A stretch of DNA of 64,000 bases from Mucilaginibacter pankratovii (GTDB taxonomy: Bacteria > Bacteroidota > Bacteroidia > Sphingobacteriales > Sphingobacteriaceae), in NCBI RefSeq assembly GCF_014773265.1, contig NZ_JACWMY010000010.1, positions 186,001-250,000 of the forward strand. The letters run 5' to 3'. Below, piece by piece: positions 53,242 to 62,241 of this stretch (position 1 is its first letter; each line of letters begins with the position of its first letter). Position numbers and translations under genes: made by a program. The notes beneath the pieces are model-generated. The model had not been told where the DNA came from. It worked only from the letters and a program-made list of their open reading frames with translations, and did not search any database.

Positions 53242-53397
53242 ATGAAAAAGATAACAAACAGGCAGAAGGTTTACGGGCCGGTGGGATTAAACCAAATAGC
53301 GCTAAAAAAGCCTAAACCAATACAGACGCTTTTAGCATTTAAACTTATTGATAACTATACTGTTATACATCAAACAAGCGTTATATTTATACCATAA
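53242..53397 (+). CDS. Possible small protein (51 aa), weak
   Basis: An open frame starts MKKITNRQKVYGPVGLNQIA and ends FIP-stop, 11 bp before the next gene. It has a basic N-terminus and no recognisable domain. The only support is an uninterrupted frame with a plausible start, so it may be chance. Confidence 0.2.
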   Translation: MKKITNRQKVYGPVGLNQIALKKPKPIQTLLAFKLIDNYTVIHQTSVIFIP

Positions 53398-53407
53398 TAC
53401 ATTAACA

Positions 53408-53923
53408 ATGAAAACTTTAGTAAAAATCATCTTCACCTTTATTATAGCGGTTTCCGCCATACAGCCCGGGCTGGCACAAAATAAAAAAGCCGACAAAAAA
53501 GCAGCAAAAGAAGCCGAGATAAAGCAATTGATGCAATCTAAAAACTACCTGTTTAAAGCGCAGTTTATGTACCCCATGGGCGGTACGCAACAGTACCTCA
53601 CCAGCGATTACGATGTAAAGGTTGGGCAGGATACCCTTGTATCTTATTTACCCTACTTTGGCGTGGTTTTTTTTAACGCGGGATATAATAATCCATCCGA
53701 ATCGGGGATTCAATTTACTTCTACCAAATTCGATTATAACCTCGAAGAAAAAACAAACGGCAGTTATATGGTTTATATAAAACCTAAGGACACCAAAAAC
53801 ACCGCTCAAATGATCCTGAACGTTTCGTCTAACGGCTATGCGAGCCTGTCGGTACAAAGCAATAACAGGCAAATGATCCGTTTTGGTGGGTTTATAGTAG
53901 AAATTCCGAAGGCTAAAATATAA
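53408..53923 (+). CDS. Secreted DUF4251-family protein
   Basis: I start at ATG 53408, where a clear signal peptide begins (MKTLVKIIFTFIIAVSAIQP, cleavage near LAQ). A lysine/alanine-rich linker is followed by the ~150-residue DUF4251 beta-fold (LFKAQFMYPMGG, YLPYFGVVFFNAGY, NVSSNGYASLSVQSNNRQMI). Function is unknown; members are periplasmic or outer-membrane-associated proteins of Bacteroidota. The next gene starts 5 bp after its stop, so the two are probably co-transcribed. Confidence 0.85.
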   Translation: MKTLVKIIFTFIIAVSAIQPGLAQNKKADKKAAKEAEIKQLMQSKNYLFKAQFMYPMGGTQQYLTSDYDVKVGQDTLVSYLPYFGVVFFNAGYNNPSESGIQFTSTKFDYNLEEKTNGSYMVYIKPKDTKNTAQMILNVSSNGYASLSVQSNNRQMIRFGGFIVEIPKAKI

Positions 53924-53927
53924 TACT

Positions 53928-54200
53928 ATGCTAAAAATTAACATCCCGGGAGGCCCGGATAACGTATCACAGGACCTGCTAAATCAATACGGCATTCCGC
54001 AACCGCTTAATGGTACAGATATAGAGATCAACGGCGATACCGTGTTGTTATTTGACGACGAGCAGCAGGCAGTTGCCTACCTGGATGGGCTGGAAGAATT
54101 CGCATCATCAATAGACGACCACTCCCCTGCCAAAAATATAATAAGCCTTATTGTAAGCGCCATCGGCAACGATGAATTTGTGCAGACGTACTTACAATAA
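53928..54200 (+). CDS. Hypothetical acidic protein (90 aa)
   Basis: The frame starts MLKINIPGGPDNVSQDLLNQ, is strongly acidic in the middle (DDEQQAVAYLDGLEEF) and ends with a hydrophobic helix (NIISLIVSAIGND). It has no signal peptide and no recognised family. It is close behind the DUF4251 gene and ends just before a palindromic repeat. Confidence 0.6.
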   Translation: MLKINIPGGPDNVSQDLLNQYGIPQPLNGTDIEINGDTVLLFDDEQQAVAYLDGLEEFASSIDDHSPAKNIISLIVSAIGNDEFVQTYLQ

Positions 54201-54217
54201 GGTTTGTGGAAAATCGA

Positions 54218-54298
54218 GGCCTCACCCAGCCCTCTCCAAAGGAGAGGGTTCTAAATATTTTTCAAGTCCTCTCCTTTGGAGAGGATTAGGTGAAGCTG
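54218..54298. repeat. Palindromic CTCTCCAAAGGAGAG element, second copy
   Basis: CCTCTCC-AAA-GGAGAGG and CCTCTCC-TTT-GGAGAGG palindromes are bracketed by CCTCACCCAG and TAGGTGAAGC. In complement it aligns with the copy at 44591-44677. It exactly fills the gap between two convergent genes and may act as a two-way terminator. Confidence 0.75.
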
Positions 54299-54299
54299 C

Positions 54300-55229
54300 T
54301 TAAGCGATCAGATTTTTATTGATATAGCCAATGCTGCTTACCATGCTGGCAAACGGGTCTTTCGGCATATCGTGCTCCACAAAAAAGTGTTCCATACCGG
54401 CGGTTTTTGCAGCAGCAAAAATGGGTTTAAAGTCGATGGTGCCGCTGCCTACCGGTAAAACGGTTTCGCGTGCTGCATCCAGGTCCTTCACATGCCAAAG
54501 CGGGAAACGGCCGGGGTGTTGTTTAAACATCTCCACCGGGTCTTTACCACCTTTTATAGACCATGCCAGGTCGAGCTCAAACTTTAAATTCTTCGGGTCG
54601 GTTTCAGCCAAAAACAGGTCGTAAGGTATTTTGCCTTCGACCGCGCGGAACTCTGCATCGTGGTTGTGGTAGCAGAATTGCAGGCCTGCTTTTTTGGCCA
54701 GTTCGGCGCTTTTGTTTAATGTATCTATCGAGAGCTTAATTTCTTCTAATGAGGTGATGGGCGTGCTGGCGCAAACCAGGTATTTTACGCCACCCTCGGC
54801 AGCTTCGTCAACCAGTTGCTGCATATTATCGCGCAGGTTGGCCATTGGTGGTATTACTATCGGTTTGCCATCTGGCCCGGCAGGCATTTTTGCGCCCGGA
54901 GGCAGTTTAAAAGGCGCACCCAGTACGTGGTGGCTTTTCCATGCGAGTCCCTCGCCGTTCACCATCGCTTTAAACTCTTTAGGTTTTAAACCGTAGTACC
55001 CCCCTTTTTTACTGAAGGCCGATTCTATCTCTTTATACCCCGCTGCCGAAACTTTGCTTAGCGTACCCTTTACGTCGGCATCCATTACGTTAAAAAAGGT
55101 GAACAGCTGTATCCCAACCGCATGTTTGCCTTTAAAGTTTAAAAGAGAAGCCGCCTTGCCCGATAAAGCCACGCCGCCAATGGCCAGTGTACCGGCCGTT
55201 TTTAAGAAATTACGCCTGTTATTATTCAT
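54300..55229 (-). CDS. Sugar phosphate isomerase/epimerase (TIM barrel), Tat-type leader
   Basis: The protein has 309 residues. The leader NNRRNFLKTAGTLAIGG carries the twin-arginine motif RRNFLK. The barrel (AP-endonuclease-2-like, PF01261) shows metal-ligand and active-site candidates in CYHNHDAEF, FELDLAWSIKGG, PLWHVKDLD and FVEHDM. Members are periplasmic sugar or inositol isomerase-like enzymes; the substrate is not evident. It is likely a single-gene unit. Confidence 0.85.
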   Translation of the reverse strand: MNNNRRNFLKTAGTLAIGGVALSGKAASLLNFKGKHAVGIQLFTFFNVMDADVKGTLSKVSAAGYKEIESAFSKKGGYYGLKPKEFKAMVNGEGLAWKSHHVLGAPFKLPPGAKMPAGPDGKPIVIPPMANLRDNMQQLVDEAAEGGVKYLVCASTPITSLEEIKLSIDTLNKSAELAKKAGLQFCYHNHDAEFRAVEGKIPYDLFLAETDPKNLKFELDLAWSIKGGKDPVEMFKQHPGRFPLWHVKDLDAARETVLPVGSGTIDFKPIFAAAKTAGMEHFFVEHDMPKDPFASMVSSIGYINKNLIA

Positions 55230-55364
55230 TATAATTTAGTGTTTGTTTACTTGGTAAGTAAATCTAAATCAATAAAATCGAATAAAAAAATATTATTGTG
55301 TCTTTTTAACGCAATAGGCGTTTTGGTGAATGGTTAATAGAGAGTGGTTACAGAAAAATAAGAT

Positions 55365-55540
55365 TCCCATTCCCTCCCTGGGGAGGGGTGTGCAGGAAAT
55401 GAGCGCAGATGCGGGGAGGGGTTTAGCCACATAGTAAGTTAACATTCATGGCGCTCCCTGCGGGCCAGGCTATACGCTCATACTACACGGGCCTTAGCCA
55501 CATGGCCGGTATCCGCTCCTATCCTTAGCGCATTTTTTTC
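55365..55540. repeat. Intergenic repeat-rich stretch
   Basis: The 319-bp gap holds a CCCTCCCTGGGGAGGGG palindrome (about 55370-55390) with a degenerate partner (GCGGGGAGGGG). It also holds a ~85-bp segment beginning GGCGCTCCCTGCGGGCCAGG and ending near TTAGCGC, of a type I recognise from intergenic DNA of related genomes. No gene was seen. Confidence 0.5.
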
Positions 55541-55548
55541 TGAACAAA

Positions 55549-57060
55549 CTACTTAATAAGTATCTGGTATTTCAGCTCTCCTCCCTGTTCGGATGACATA
55601 AATGTAACACCACCATCGGTACTTATTGATGCAGAGACTGAATGTGTTTTTACCTTTGCATGAGCAACCCCGTAACAACCCGCTGTAGATGCTGACTTCA
55701 AGACAATGACATACTCCTGCCCTTTTGCTACCCGGATATTCGGTCTAATAAAAATATTCCTTGCCGACCAGCCCACTTCCTCAACCGGGATACTTTTAGA
55801 TGCCAGGGCTTTGCCTGTGGCTAAATGATTGGCACCTGCTTTATATATGTCAATCACCAACGGTGCATTGGGCGTGTTATTTTGAAACACTGTGATACTG
55901 AACTTACTCAATAATGTTGAACGCAAAACTTTAAATGTTTGCGACCGCTGCACTTGTCCGCCTATATCGCATTTCAAATCCCAAATATCATCCAGGGATC
56001 GACCAGGCTTAACGCCGGGTTTGGCTGTAGGCATGCTATATTCCACAGCGCATTGTAAGGGCTTGATAGAACCGTCTTCATTAAAAGCAAGCGGCGCCCA
56101 GTAAAAATTAGCCAGCGCTTCGTTTTTGGCGGCGTTGTTCCACAGGTCGCTGCCGTAGAGATAGATGGTTTCCTTGTTTACTTTAAGGGTTGATACAAAC
56201 GAGGGCTGCCCGCCGCAGGAATTATCGCTGATCTTCGTGGGTTTAGACCAGGGGCCCAATGGCGACTTCGCAGTACGGTAAGATGTACCCGTGCCCGAAC
56301 AATACCCGCAATTCGGGTCGGAATAAACCACGTAGTAAATACCTTTGCGTTTAAATAAGCCGGGCGCTTCGGTTTCGCCTTCGGTGACGCGTTTTACAAC
56401 TTCACCTGTGCCGGTTAAATAGTCGGCGCTTAGTTTCTCTATCACGATGGTACCTTTGGTGCGCCAGTCGGTATAGGCCAGGTATGCCGTGCCGTCGTCA
56501 TCTATAAATGTATCATGGTCGCCGTTGTTTAAGCCTGCTGCGGGCATATCGCTGTTTACGGCGAGGTGTGGTTCAGCAACTTCGTTAAAAGGGCCAACAG
56601 GCGTTTTGCTGGTGAACACACGGTACCCCACCACATTATCGTAAACGTTTATCCAAAGCACGTACAGTTTTGTTTTTGCATTGTAGACCACATGCGGGCG
56701 AAAGCAGCCATAAGTTTTACCATCGCAGCGCGACTGCCAAACGGGTGTTTTGGCATCGAACAGGAATCCCTCGTCCGTCCAGTTCACCATATCTTTTGAG
56801 GAATAACTTTTAAACCCGCAGAAGGGCGCCGTTTTATTCCCCCACTGAAAACCACAATCGTAACTGGTGCCGTACAGGTAATACGTACCGTCGAAATAAG
56901 CGATCTCACCATCATGCGCATCCACCGCATCGCCCAGAGTGCTAAAGCGGGTTATCTGTTTGCCTTCCCTATTGAAGTTTTTGATTTGGGCGAAGGCAGG
57001 GATGCAGAATATTGAGAATGTTAAAGAAGCAAGGATAATTGAGGTGAGGAGTTTTCTCAT
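55549..57060 (-). CDS. Secreted glycoside hydrolase, GH43-like five-bladed propeller
   Basis: The protein has 503 residues with a signal peptide (cleavage near PAFAQ). Propeller blades are visible in AHDGEIAYFDGTYYLYGTSY, FKSYSSKDMVNWTDEGF, TFIDDDGTAYLAYTD (the usual Asp that tunes the acid) and ETEAPGLFKRKGIYYVVYS (the usual acid Glu). The N-terminal base Asp is not in the classic RDP context, as also seen in GH43 subfamilies related to exo-beta-1,3-galactanases. About 130 C-terminal residues form an extra beta-sandwich. Substrate is probably an arabinose- or galactose-containing glycan; this is inferred from the family. Confidence 0.8.
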   Translation of the reverse strand: MRKLLTSIILASLTFSIFCIPAFAQIKNFNREGKQITRFSTLGDAVDAHDGEIAYFDGTYYLYGTSYDCGFQWGNKTAPFCGFKSYSSKDMVNWTDEGFLFDAKTPVWQSRCDGKTYGCFRPHVVYNAKTKLYVLWINVYDNVVGYRVFTSKTPVGPFNEVAEPHLAVNSDMPAAGLNNGDHDTFIDDDGTAYLAYTDWRTKGTIVIEKLSADYLTGTGEVVKRVTEGETEAPGLFKRKGIYYVVYSDPNCGYCSGTGTSYRTAKSPLGPWSKPTKISDNSCGGQPSFVSTLKVNKETIYLYGSDLWNNAAKNEALANFYWAPLAFNEDGSIKPLQCAVEYSMPTAKPGVKPGRSLDDIWDLKCDIGGQVQRSQTFKVLRSTLLSKFSITVFQNNTPNAPLVIDIYKAGANHLATGKALASKSIPVEEVGWSARNIFIRPNIRVAKGQEYVIVLKSASTAGCYGVAHAKVKTHSVSASISTDGGVTFMSSEQGGELKYQILIK

Positions 57061-57238
57061 AATTAAACGAAAATGTGGGGATAAACAAACCTAATAAAAA
57101 GGATCATTTATCGGGCTGTTTTTTATCAGGGGGCTGTTTGATTTATTGCATTAGTAAATCGTAGCTGTAATATTGGTAGCTTTACCCTAATCAATTTAAC
57201 CCTAATCACAACCAAACAGCAGGCATCATTACTACCAA

Positions 57239-57865
57239 ATGAAAATACCTAATCTTATAATACTATTCGCTCTGTTCATGGCTGCTTGCGGGAACAATAA
57301 ACCAGCGGCTGTAAAGTCGGACACTACAGCAGTTATGCATGTGAGCCCTGCCCCTGCCCGCGTTATCGATACAACAAGAAACACCGACGTTTTAGATACC
57401 ATTCACATGCTATTAAATTATACTGCCGACCGGTTTTTTTCGGATACGGTTGAAAAGGATAAATTTAATATTACACTGTATGGCAAAGGGATACTTACGG
57501 GTACTGTCGTCTTCGAGATAACCGGCCATGACGGAAGGCAACTCAACAAGGAGGCATTTACCGCGACAGATCTGTTGGGCGATATGGAAGATGTTTTAAA
57601 TACCAAACAAAAGATAGACACCATAAACGCCCGTATGGCACATTTTTTTGACGAGAACCGGTTTGTTTCTCCGGCTATTGGCGACAATCATACGCCAGAA
57701 AATGATTATATCGAAGCGGATGAATCTGAAAAAGCCGATTGGAATGAAATAAAGGCAATCGCAAGTTCAGTAGGATTCTTTTATAATTATGGGTATGAAG
57801 GAACTTATGGCATTGCTTATTCCAAAAAGAAAAAGAAAGCGGTATATATATTTGAAAGCGACTAA
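57239..57865 (+). CDS. Hypothetical lipoprotein
   Basis: The protein has 208 residues. The leader MKIPNLIILFALFMAAC has a lipobox with Cys17, and a Lys/Pro/Ala linker follows. The mature part has alternating beta-type segments (FNITLYGKGILTGTVVFEIT) and an acidic C-terminal half. No family was recognised. It is divergent from the GH43-like gene across a 178-bp gap that probably holds both promoters. Confidence 0.65.
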   Translation: MKIPNLIILFALFMAACGNNKPAAVKSDTTAVMHVSPAPARVIDTTRNTDVLDTIHMLLNYTADRFFSDTVEKDKFNITLYGKGILTGTVVFEITGHDGRQLNKEAFTATDLLGDMEDVLNTKQKIDTINARMAHFFDENRFVSPAIGDNHTPENDYIEADESEKADWNEIKAIASSVGFFYNYGYEGTYGIAYSKKKKKAVYIFESD

Positions 57866-57867
57866 AT

Positions 57868-57924
57868 TCAATGATGCAAACAATTCGCAATCAACTCTGT
57901 CCAGTCGGTTTAGTGGGAGACCTC
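57868..57924 (-). pseudogene. Relic of the 3' end of the GH63-like glucosidase gene
   Basis: This 57-bp stretch matches 58502-58558, the last codons of the glucosidase gene, at 47 of 57 positions. In the minus-strand reading it gives TDWTELIANCLHH-stop against TGWTGLIANCLYH-stop. The two copies are direct repeats flanking the hypothetical gene at 57923-58426. It has no upstream coding part. Confidence 0.6.
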
Positions 57925-58426
57925 AACGGTAAACTCTTTTCCCCTTTTTTAAAATATTACCTTCACCATCGTATACAGTGATATAATCTTCGTTATAGGT
58001 TCTGTCTTGTATACCTAATTTATCCAATAATTCATTGGCTTTTTGTCTAATAATCTTCCAGGTTGGGTCGCTTTCTATACAGTCCCAATCCCAAATATTG
58101 TCCGGGATATCATCTGTAGCTTGCTTAAAAGCCAATAATTCTGGTTTCAAAGAGTCATCTATTGCATTATTCCGAAATACAGTTTCAAAGCAAACTGGCG
58201 TAAACGCAGCATCTATTTCTGATTCGAGCTCAAAAAGCGGATCAAATGCAGGGCCGGCTAATTTGTCCAACTCGCTTGATGTTAACGAAAAAAGAATTAT
58301 GGCGTTGATTAGATTTGTGTAGTAAAAATCTACGCCTTCGTCATATTTGAGTTGCTCTTGAATTTCAGGTGAAATCTTTGTGGCAGCTTCCTTTATCCCG
58401 AATATCGATTTAAAATTGATTTTCAT
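57923..58426 (-). CDS. Hypothetical acidic protein (167 aa)
   Basis: The protein starts MKINFKSIFGIKEAATKISP. It is acidic, with a helical central part (SSELDKLAGPAFDPLFELES), a Trp-rich DIPDNIWDWDC segment and a C-terminal beta hairpin-like end (YITVYDGEGNILKKGKRVYR). No family was recognised. It lies between the glucosidase gene and the relic of that gene's 3' end, so it probably arrived by insertion or by recombination after a duplication. Confidence 0.6.
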   Translation of the reverse strand: MKINFKSIFGIKEAATKISPEIQEQLKYDEGVDFYYTNLINAIILFSLTSSELDKLAGPAFDPLFELESEIDAAFTPVCFETVFRNNAIDDSLKPELLAFKQATDDIPDNIWDWDCIESDPTWKIIRQKANELLDKLGIQDRTYNEDYITVYDGEGNILKKGKRVYR

Positions 58427-58501
58427 ACTCCACCGTCAGTTCTCACCGAGAAACATAAATGTACCTATTCGTTTTACAAACTAAACTATTCAATCCCCTC
58501 C

Positions 58502-61099
58502 TCAATGATACAAACAATTCGCTATCAGCCCAGTCCAGCCGGTTTGGTGGGAGGCGCCTTTGCCGCTGCCGTTATCGCCGTCAAAGTATTCGTAATAGAG
58601 GATGTGGCTGTTAAACTCGGGGTCGGTTTGTAGTTTTTCGTTATTACCGAATACGGCGCGCCTGCCTTGCCCGTCCTTCAGAAAAATGCGCGATACGCGA
58701 CTATAGATCTCGTTGGCTACTTCTTTCAGGTTCATCATATTGCCGCTGCCGGTTGGGCATTCTACCTTAAAATCGTCGCCGTAGTATTGGTGGTAGGTGT
58801 TCAGGCTTTCGATGATGAGGTAATTCATGGGCATCCACACCGGACCGCGCCAGTTACTGTTGCCGCCAAAAAGGCCGCTATCGCTTTCGGCAGGGATATA
58901 TTTAATGCTGAAATTATTACCATAGAGGTTGATGCTGTAGGGATGTTCGAGATGATATTTAGACAACGAGCGAACGCCATATTCGCTTAAAAACTCTTTC
59001 TCATCCAGCATGTAGCGCAGCAGGCTTTTCATGCGGTAGCCCCGCAGCAGGCTGATGAGGTGCGTGCCCCCCGCCCTCACCTCGTCCCAGCGCGACACCA
59101 GCGAAGCCAGGTCGGGCCGGTTGGCGGTGAACCAATCCATGCGCTTACGAAAAATAGGATTATTCACGATGGCGTTATCATCCAGTACCTCGGCAGCAAA
59201 CAGCGGGATCAGGCCAACCATACTGCGTACCCGCATCTTTTCGGCATAGCCGTTTGGCAGGCGAAGCTGGTCGTAGAAAAAGCCGTCGGCTTCGTCCCAA
59301 AGACCTGTGTTGTCCGTCCCCAGGGTCGACATCGCCCCGGCGATATAAATAAAATGTTCGAAGAATTTAGAGGCGATATCCTCGTAAGCCTTATTGGTAG
59401 CTGCAAGCTCCGTGGCAATACGCAACAGGTTAAGCGAATACATGGCCATCCAACTGGTACCATCTACTTGTTCCAAATGGGTACCATCGCCAAACCGTGT
59501 GTTGCGGTCGAACACGCCGATGTTATCCAGTCCAAGGAATCCGCCCTCAAAAATATTGTTGCCTGCTTCGTCCTTGCGGTTTACCCACCAGGTAAAGTTC
59601 ATCATCAGCTTATGAAAGATGCGTTCTAAAAAATAGGTATCGCCGGTGCCGTTGTTGTTTGCCTTATCCAGCAAATAGATCTTCCAGGTGGCCATGGCAT
59701 GCACGGGCGGGTTGGCATCGCTAAAATCCCATTCGTAAGCCGGTAACTGACCGTTTGGATGCATGTACCAATCCTTCACCAATAAGGTAAGTTGCCTTTT
59801 GGCAAAGGCCATATCCACGCTTGCCAGCGGGATGCAATGAAAAGCCAGATCCCAGGAGGCAAACCAGGGGAACTCCCATTTATCGGGCATGGAGATAATA
59901 TCGCCGCGGTTATTAAACTGCGGCCATTTGCTATTGCGCCCGTTGAGGCGTTGCGCCGGCGGTACGGGCTGCGCCGGATCACCTTTTAACCATTGGTGGA
60001 TATCGTAATAATAGAATTGCTTGTTCCACAACATGCCGGCAAAAGCCTGGCGCTGTATCATGGCCTTGTCGGCGTTATTATCCGACTGAAGTTTTTCGTA
60101 GAACTCATCAGCTTCCGCCTTGCGATTTGCAAACACGTCGTCAAAATTGGCAAAGCCGTTTTCCTGTTTATCAGACAATCTAAGTTTGATTGTATAACTT
60201 CCTTTTGCAGCAATGCTGATGTCGTAATTCGCGGCGGCCTTGGTGCCAATCTTGTCAGGGTTTACCGTTTCGGCACCGTGGATGATATGGTCGTTAATAC
60301 CATCTTTGTAAAAACGCTTGCCGTCGTCAAAATTATTAAAGCGCTTGGTGTTGGTTTCGTTGCCACAAAAAAGCAAGTCGGGATTACCTTCGGCAGCCAG
60401 ATAAAGCTCGCCTAATTCGTGGTGGTTTATTTTGAGGCGATTGGCTGATATTGCTGAGAGCGAGGGCACATCATGGTCGTACCCCAACGTCCAGGTATTA
60501 CGGAACCATAAAGTTGGCAGCACATTTAGGCTTGCTTCGGTATTGCTGCGGTTATGAATGGTTATTTTGATGCAGATATCGTCCTGATCCTGCTTGGCGT
60601 ATTCTACAAAAACGTCGAAGTATTCGTCGTTTTTGAAGATGCCGGTATCTATCAGTTCAAATTCGCCATCGGCGCGTCCGCGGCGTTTATTCTCTTGCAG
60701 TAATGCTATATACGGAAACTCCTGCTGCGGATATTTGTACAGCATTTTCATGTACGAATGCGTGGGCGTATTATCAAGGTAGTAATACAGTTCCTTAACA
60801 TCCTCTCCGTGGTTACCCTCACTGTTGCTAAGGCCAAAATACCGTTCCTTCAGGATTGGGTCTTTCTTGTTCCAAAGGGCAATGGCAAAGCACAGGTATT
60901 GCTGTTTATCGCTGATGCCCGCAATGCCTTCTTCGCCCCAGCGGTAAGCTTTGCTGCGGGCCATATCATGTGTGGTGGACGCCCATGCATCGCCATTGGC
61001 GCTGTAATCTTCACGCACGGTTCCCCATTGGCGGTCGCTTACGTAAGGGCCCCATTTTTTCCAGCCTGTAACCTTTAAACGTTCTTGTTCTTCGTTCAT
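58502..61099 (-). CDS. GH63/MGH1-like glucosidase
   Basis: The protein has 865 residues. The N-terminus has the family run LKVTGWKKWGPYVSDRQWGT and GDAWASTTHDMARSKAYRWG. A beta-sandwich part (about 130-350) is followed by the (alpha/alpha)6 barrel with WEFPWFASWDLAFHCIP, GQLPAYEWDFSDANPP, NSNWRGPVWMPMNYL and the end QTGWTGLIANCLYH. It has no signal peptide, so it is probably cytoplasmic. GH63 enzymes remove terminal alpha-glucose units; acid and base residues are most likely in the WDFSDANPP and YYEYFDGDNG areas. It starts 9 bp after the dipeptidase gene in one operon. Confidence 0.9.
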   Translation of the reverse strand: MNEEQERLKVTGWKKWGPYVSDRQWGTVREDYSANGDAWASTTHDMARSKAYRWGEEGIAGISDKQQYLCFAIALWNKKDPILKERYFGLSNSEGNHGEDVKELYYYLDNTPTHSYMKMLYKYPQQEFPYIALLQENKRRGRADGEFELIDTGIFKNDEYFDVFVEYAKQDQDDICIKITIHNRSNTEASLNVLPTLWFRNTWTLGYDHDVPSLSAISANRLKINHHELGELYLAAEGNPDLLFCGNETNTKRFNNFDDGKRFYKDGINDHIIHGAETVNPDKIGTKAAANYDISIAAKGSYTIKLRLSDKQENGFANFDDVFANRKAEADEFYEKLQSDNNADKAMIQRQAFAGMLWNKQFYYYDIHQWLKGDPAQPVPPAQRLNGRNSKWPQFNNRGDIISMPDKWEFPWFASWDLAFHCIPLASVDMAFAKRQLTLLVKDWYMHPNGQLPAYEWDFSDANPPVHAMATWKIYLLDKANNNGTGDTYFLERIFHKLMMNFTWWVNRKDEAGNNIFEGGFLGLDNIGVFDRNTRFGDGTHLEQVDGTSWMAMYSLNLLRIATELAATNKAYEDIASKFFEHFIYIAGAMSTLGTDNTGLWDEADGFFYDQLRLPNGYAEKMRVRSMVGLIPLFAAEVLDDNAIVNNPIFRKRMDWFTANRPDLASLVSRWDEVRAGGTHLISLLRGYRMKSLLRYMLDEKEFLSEYGVRSLSKYHLEHPYSINLYGNNFSIKYIPAESDSGLFGGNSNWRGPVWMPMNYLIIESLNTYHQYYGDDFKVECPTGSGNMMNLKEVANEIYSRVSRIFLKDGQGRRAVFGNNEKLQTDPEFNSHILYYEYFDGDNGSGKGASHQTGWTGLIANCLYH

Positions 61100-61108
61100 A
61101 TTATCCCT

Positions 61109-62179
61109 CTACTTCCACGCATTCCTTAAAAACCGGAGCCAGTTGCCGTGCATCATATTATCTATATCGGTATCGGTGTAGCCTCGTTTCTTTAATAGTT
61201 CGGGCACCTTTTGCAGATCGGCAATGGTTTCCAGATCATACGGACATTGCTCTTTACCAAAAGCGCCATCCAGGTCCGTACCCATACCCACATGCAGGGC
61301 GTTACCGGCCAGCTGGCAAATATGGTCGATATGGTTAACCATTACCTCCATATTGCAATTCATCCCTTTAGGGGTAGACCGGCCCCTCACCCATCCCGGT
61401 ACCATCATCCAGGCATCCAATGCAGCGCCTATTACGGCGCCTCTGTCTACGAGCGCTTTTATCATTTCATCGCTGTATTGCCGGTTATGGTCTACCAGTG
61501 CACGGCAGTTGTTGTGGCTTGCCCAAACATGGCCGTTAAAATTATCCAAAGCCTGCCAAAAGGCATCATCACAAAGGTGGGTGGCATCTAAAATAACATT
61601 CAGGCGCTCCATTTCTTTTAATAGCTCCAGTCCGTTAGCGCCCATTTTGCCGGTTGCATCCGTACCATTGGCATACCTGCCCGGCCCGTAATGCGCAGGG
61701 CCGACGGCCCGAAGGCCATTCATGTAGGCACGTTCCAAATTACTCACATCCACAAAAGAATCGGCACCCTCTAAACTTAAAATATAGCCTACCGGCTTGT
61801 TAAGCTTATCTTCTCCATCCGCCCATAATTGTAAATGATTTTCCAGCGAAGCCAAGTCGTTTATTTGCACCATTCCCCCGGCATCTTCCATGGCATTATA
61901 CCAGGCCAGCTGCCCCTGGGTTTGCGCCCATGCCTGCTGCGGAGAATGCCAGCCAGGCAAATGATTATCCGGTGCCACGTAGCGGCCTATTTGCGTAGCC
62001 ACAACCAACCCAATGTTACCTTTGCGCAGTTCGGGTAACGAAACTACGCCAAGGCCTCTATCCGGCTTATCAGTTAACCCGGCCTCGCGGGCGTTGATGG
62101 CTGCAATGGGCTGCGTAAGGTCGCGGTTCCATTCCAGCGCGTTCATGCTGAGGTCGAGGTGGGCGTCGATAATAAACAT
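61109..62179 (-). CDS. Membrane dipeptidase family (M19) hydrolase
   Basis: The protein has 356 residues and starts MFIIDAHLDLS, whose HLD pair is the first metal site of the M19 barrel. The bridging Glu lies in SLEGADSF, and further His ligands lie in ILDATHLCDDAFW and VWASHNNCRAL. GMGTDLDGAF supplies the catalytic-site Asp. It has no signal peptide. M19 enzymes hydrolyse dipeptides, often with a D-residue at the C-terminal side. Its operon partners are a D-threonine-aldolase-like enzyme and a RidA protein, which suggests D-amino acid salvage. Confidence 0.9.
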   Translation of the reverse strand: MFIIDAHLDLSMNALEWNRDLTQPIAAINAREAGLTDKPDRGLGVVSLPELRKGNIGLVVATQIGRYVAPDNHLPGWHSPQQAWAQTQGQLAWYNAMEDAGGMVQINDLASLENHLQLWADGEDKLNKPVGYILSLEGADSFVDVSNLERAYMNGLRAVGPAHYGPGRYANGTDATGKMGANGLELLKEMERLNVILDATHLCDDAFWQALDNFNGHVWASHNNCRALVDHNRQYSDEMIKALVDRGAVIGAALDAWMMVPGWVRGRSTPKGMNCNMEVMVNHIDHICQLAGNALHVGMGTDLDGAFGKEQCPYDLETIADLQKVPELLKKRGYTDTDIDNMMHGNWLRFLRNAWK

Positions 62180-62190
62180 ATTATTTTCTT

Positions 62191-62223
62191 GATTACACAG
62201 ATTAAAGAGAGATTACACCGATT
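62191..62223 (-). promoter_or_regulatory. GATTACACAGATT and GATTACACCGATT boxes upstream of the dipeptidase gene
   Basis: Boxes lie at 62191-62203 and 62211-62223. The first ends 11 nt before ATG 62179. This is the only place in the window where the boxes precede a gene that is not an array permease. Confidence 0.55.
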
Positions 62224-62241
62224 TTTTATGATGAAAACTAT

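Noticed and set aside
57868..58558. Direct repeats as attachment sites of an integrative element
   Set aside because: The enclosed ~600 bp holds no integrase or recombinase, and the target is a protein gene end rather than a tRNA.
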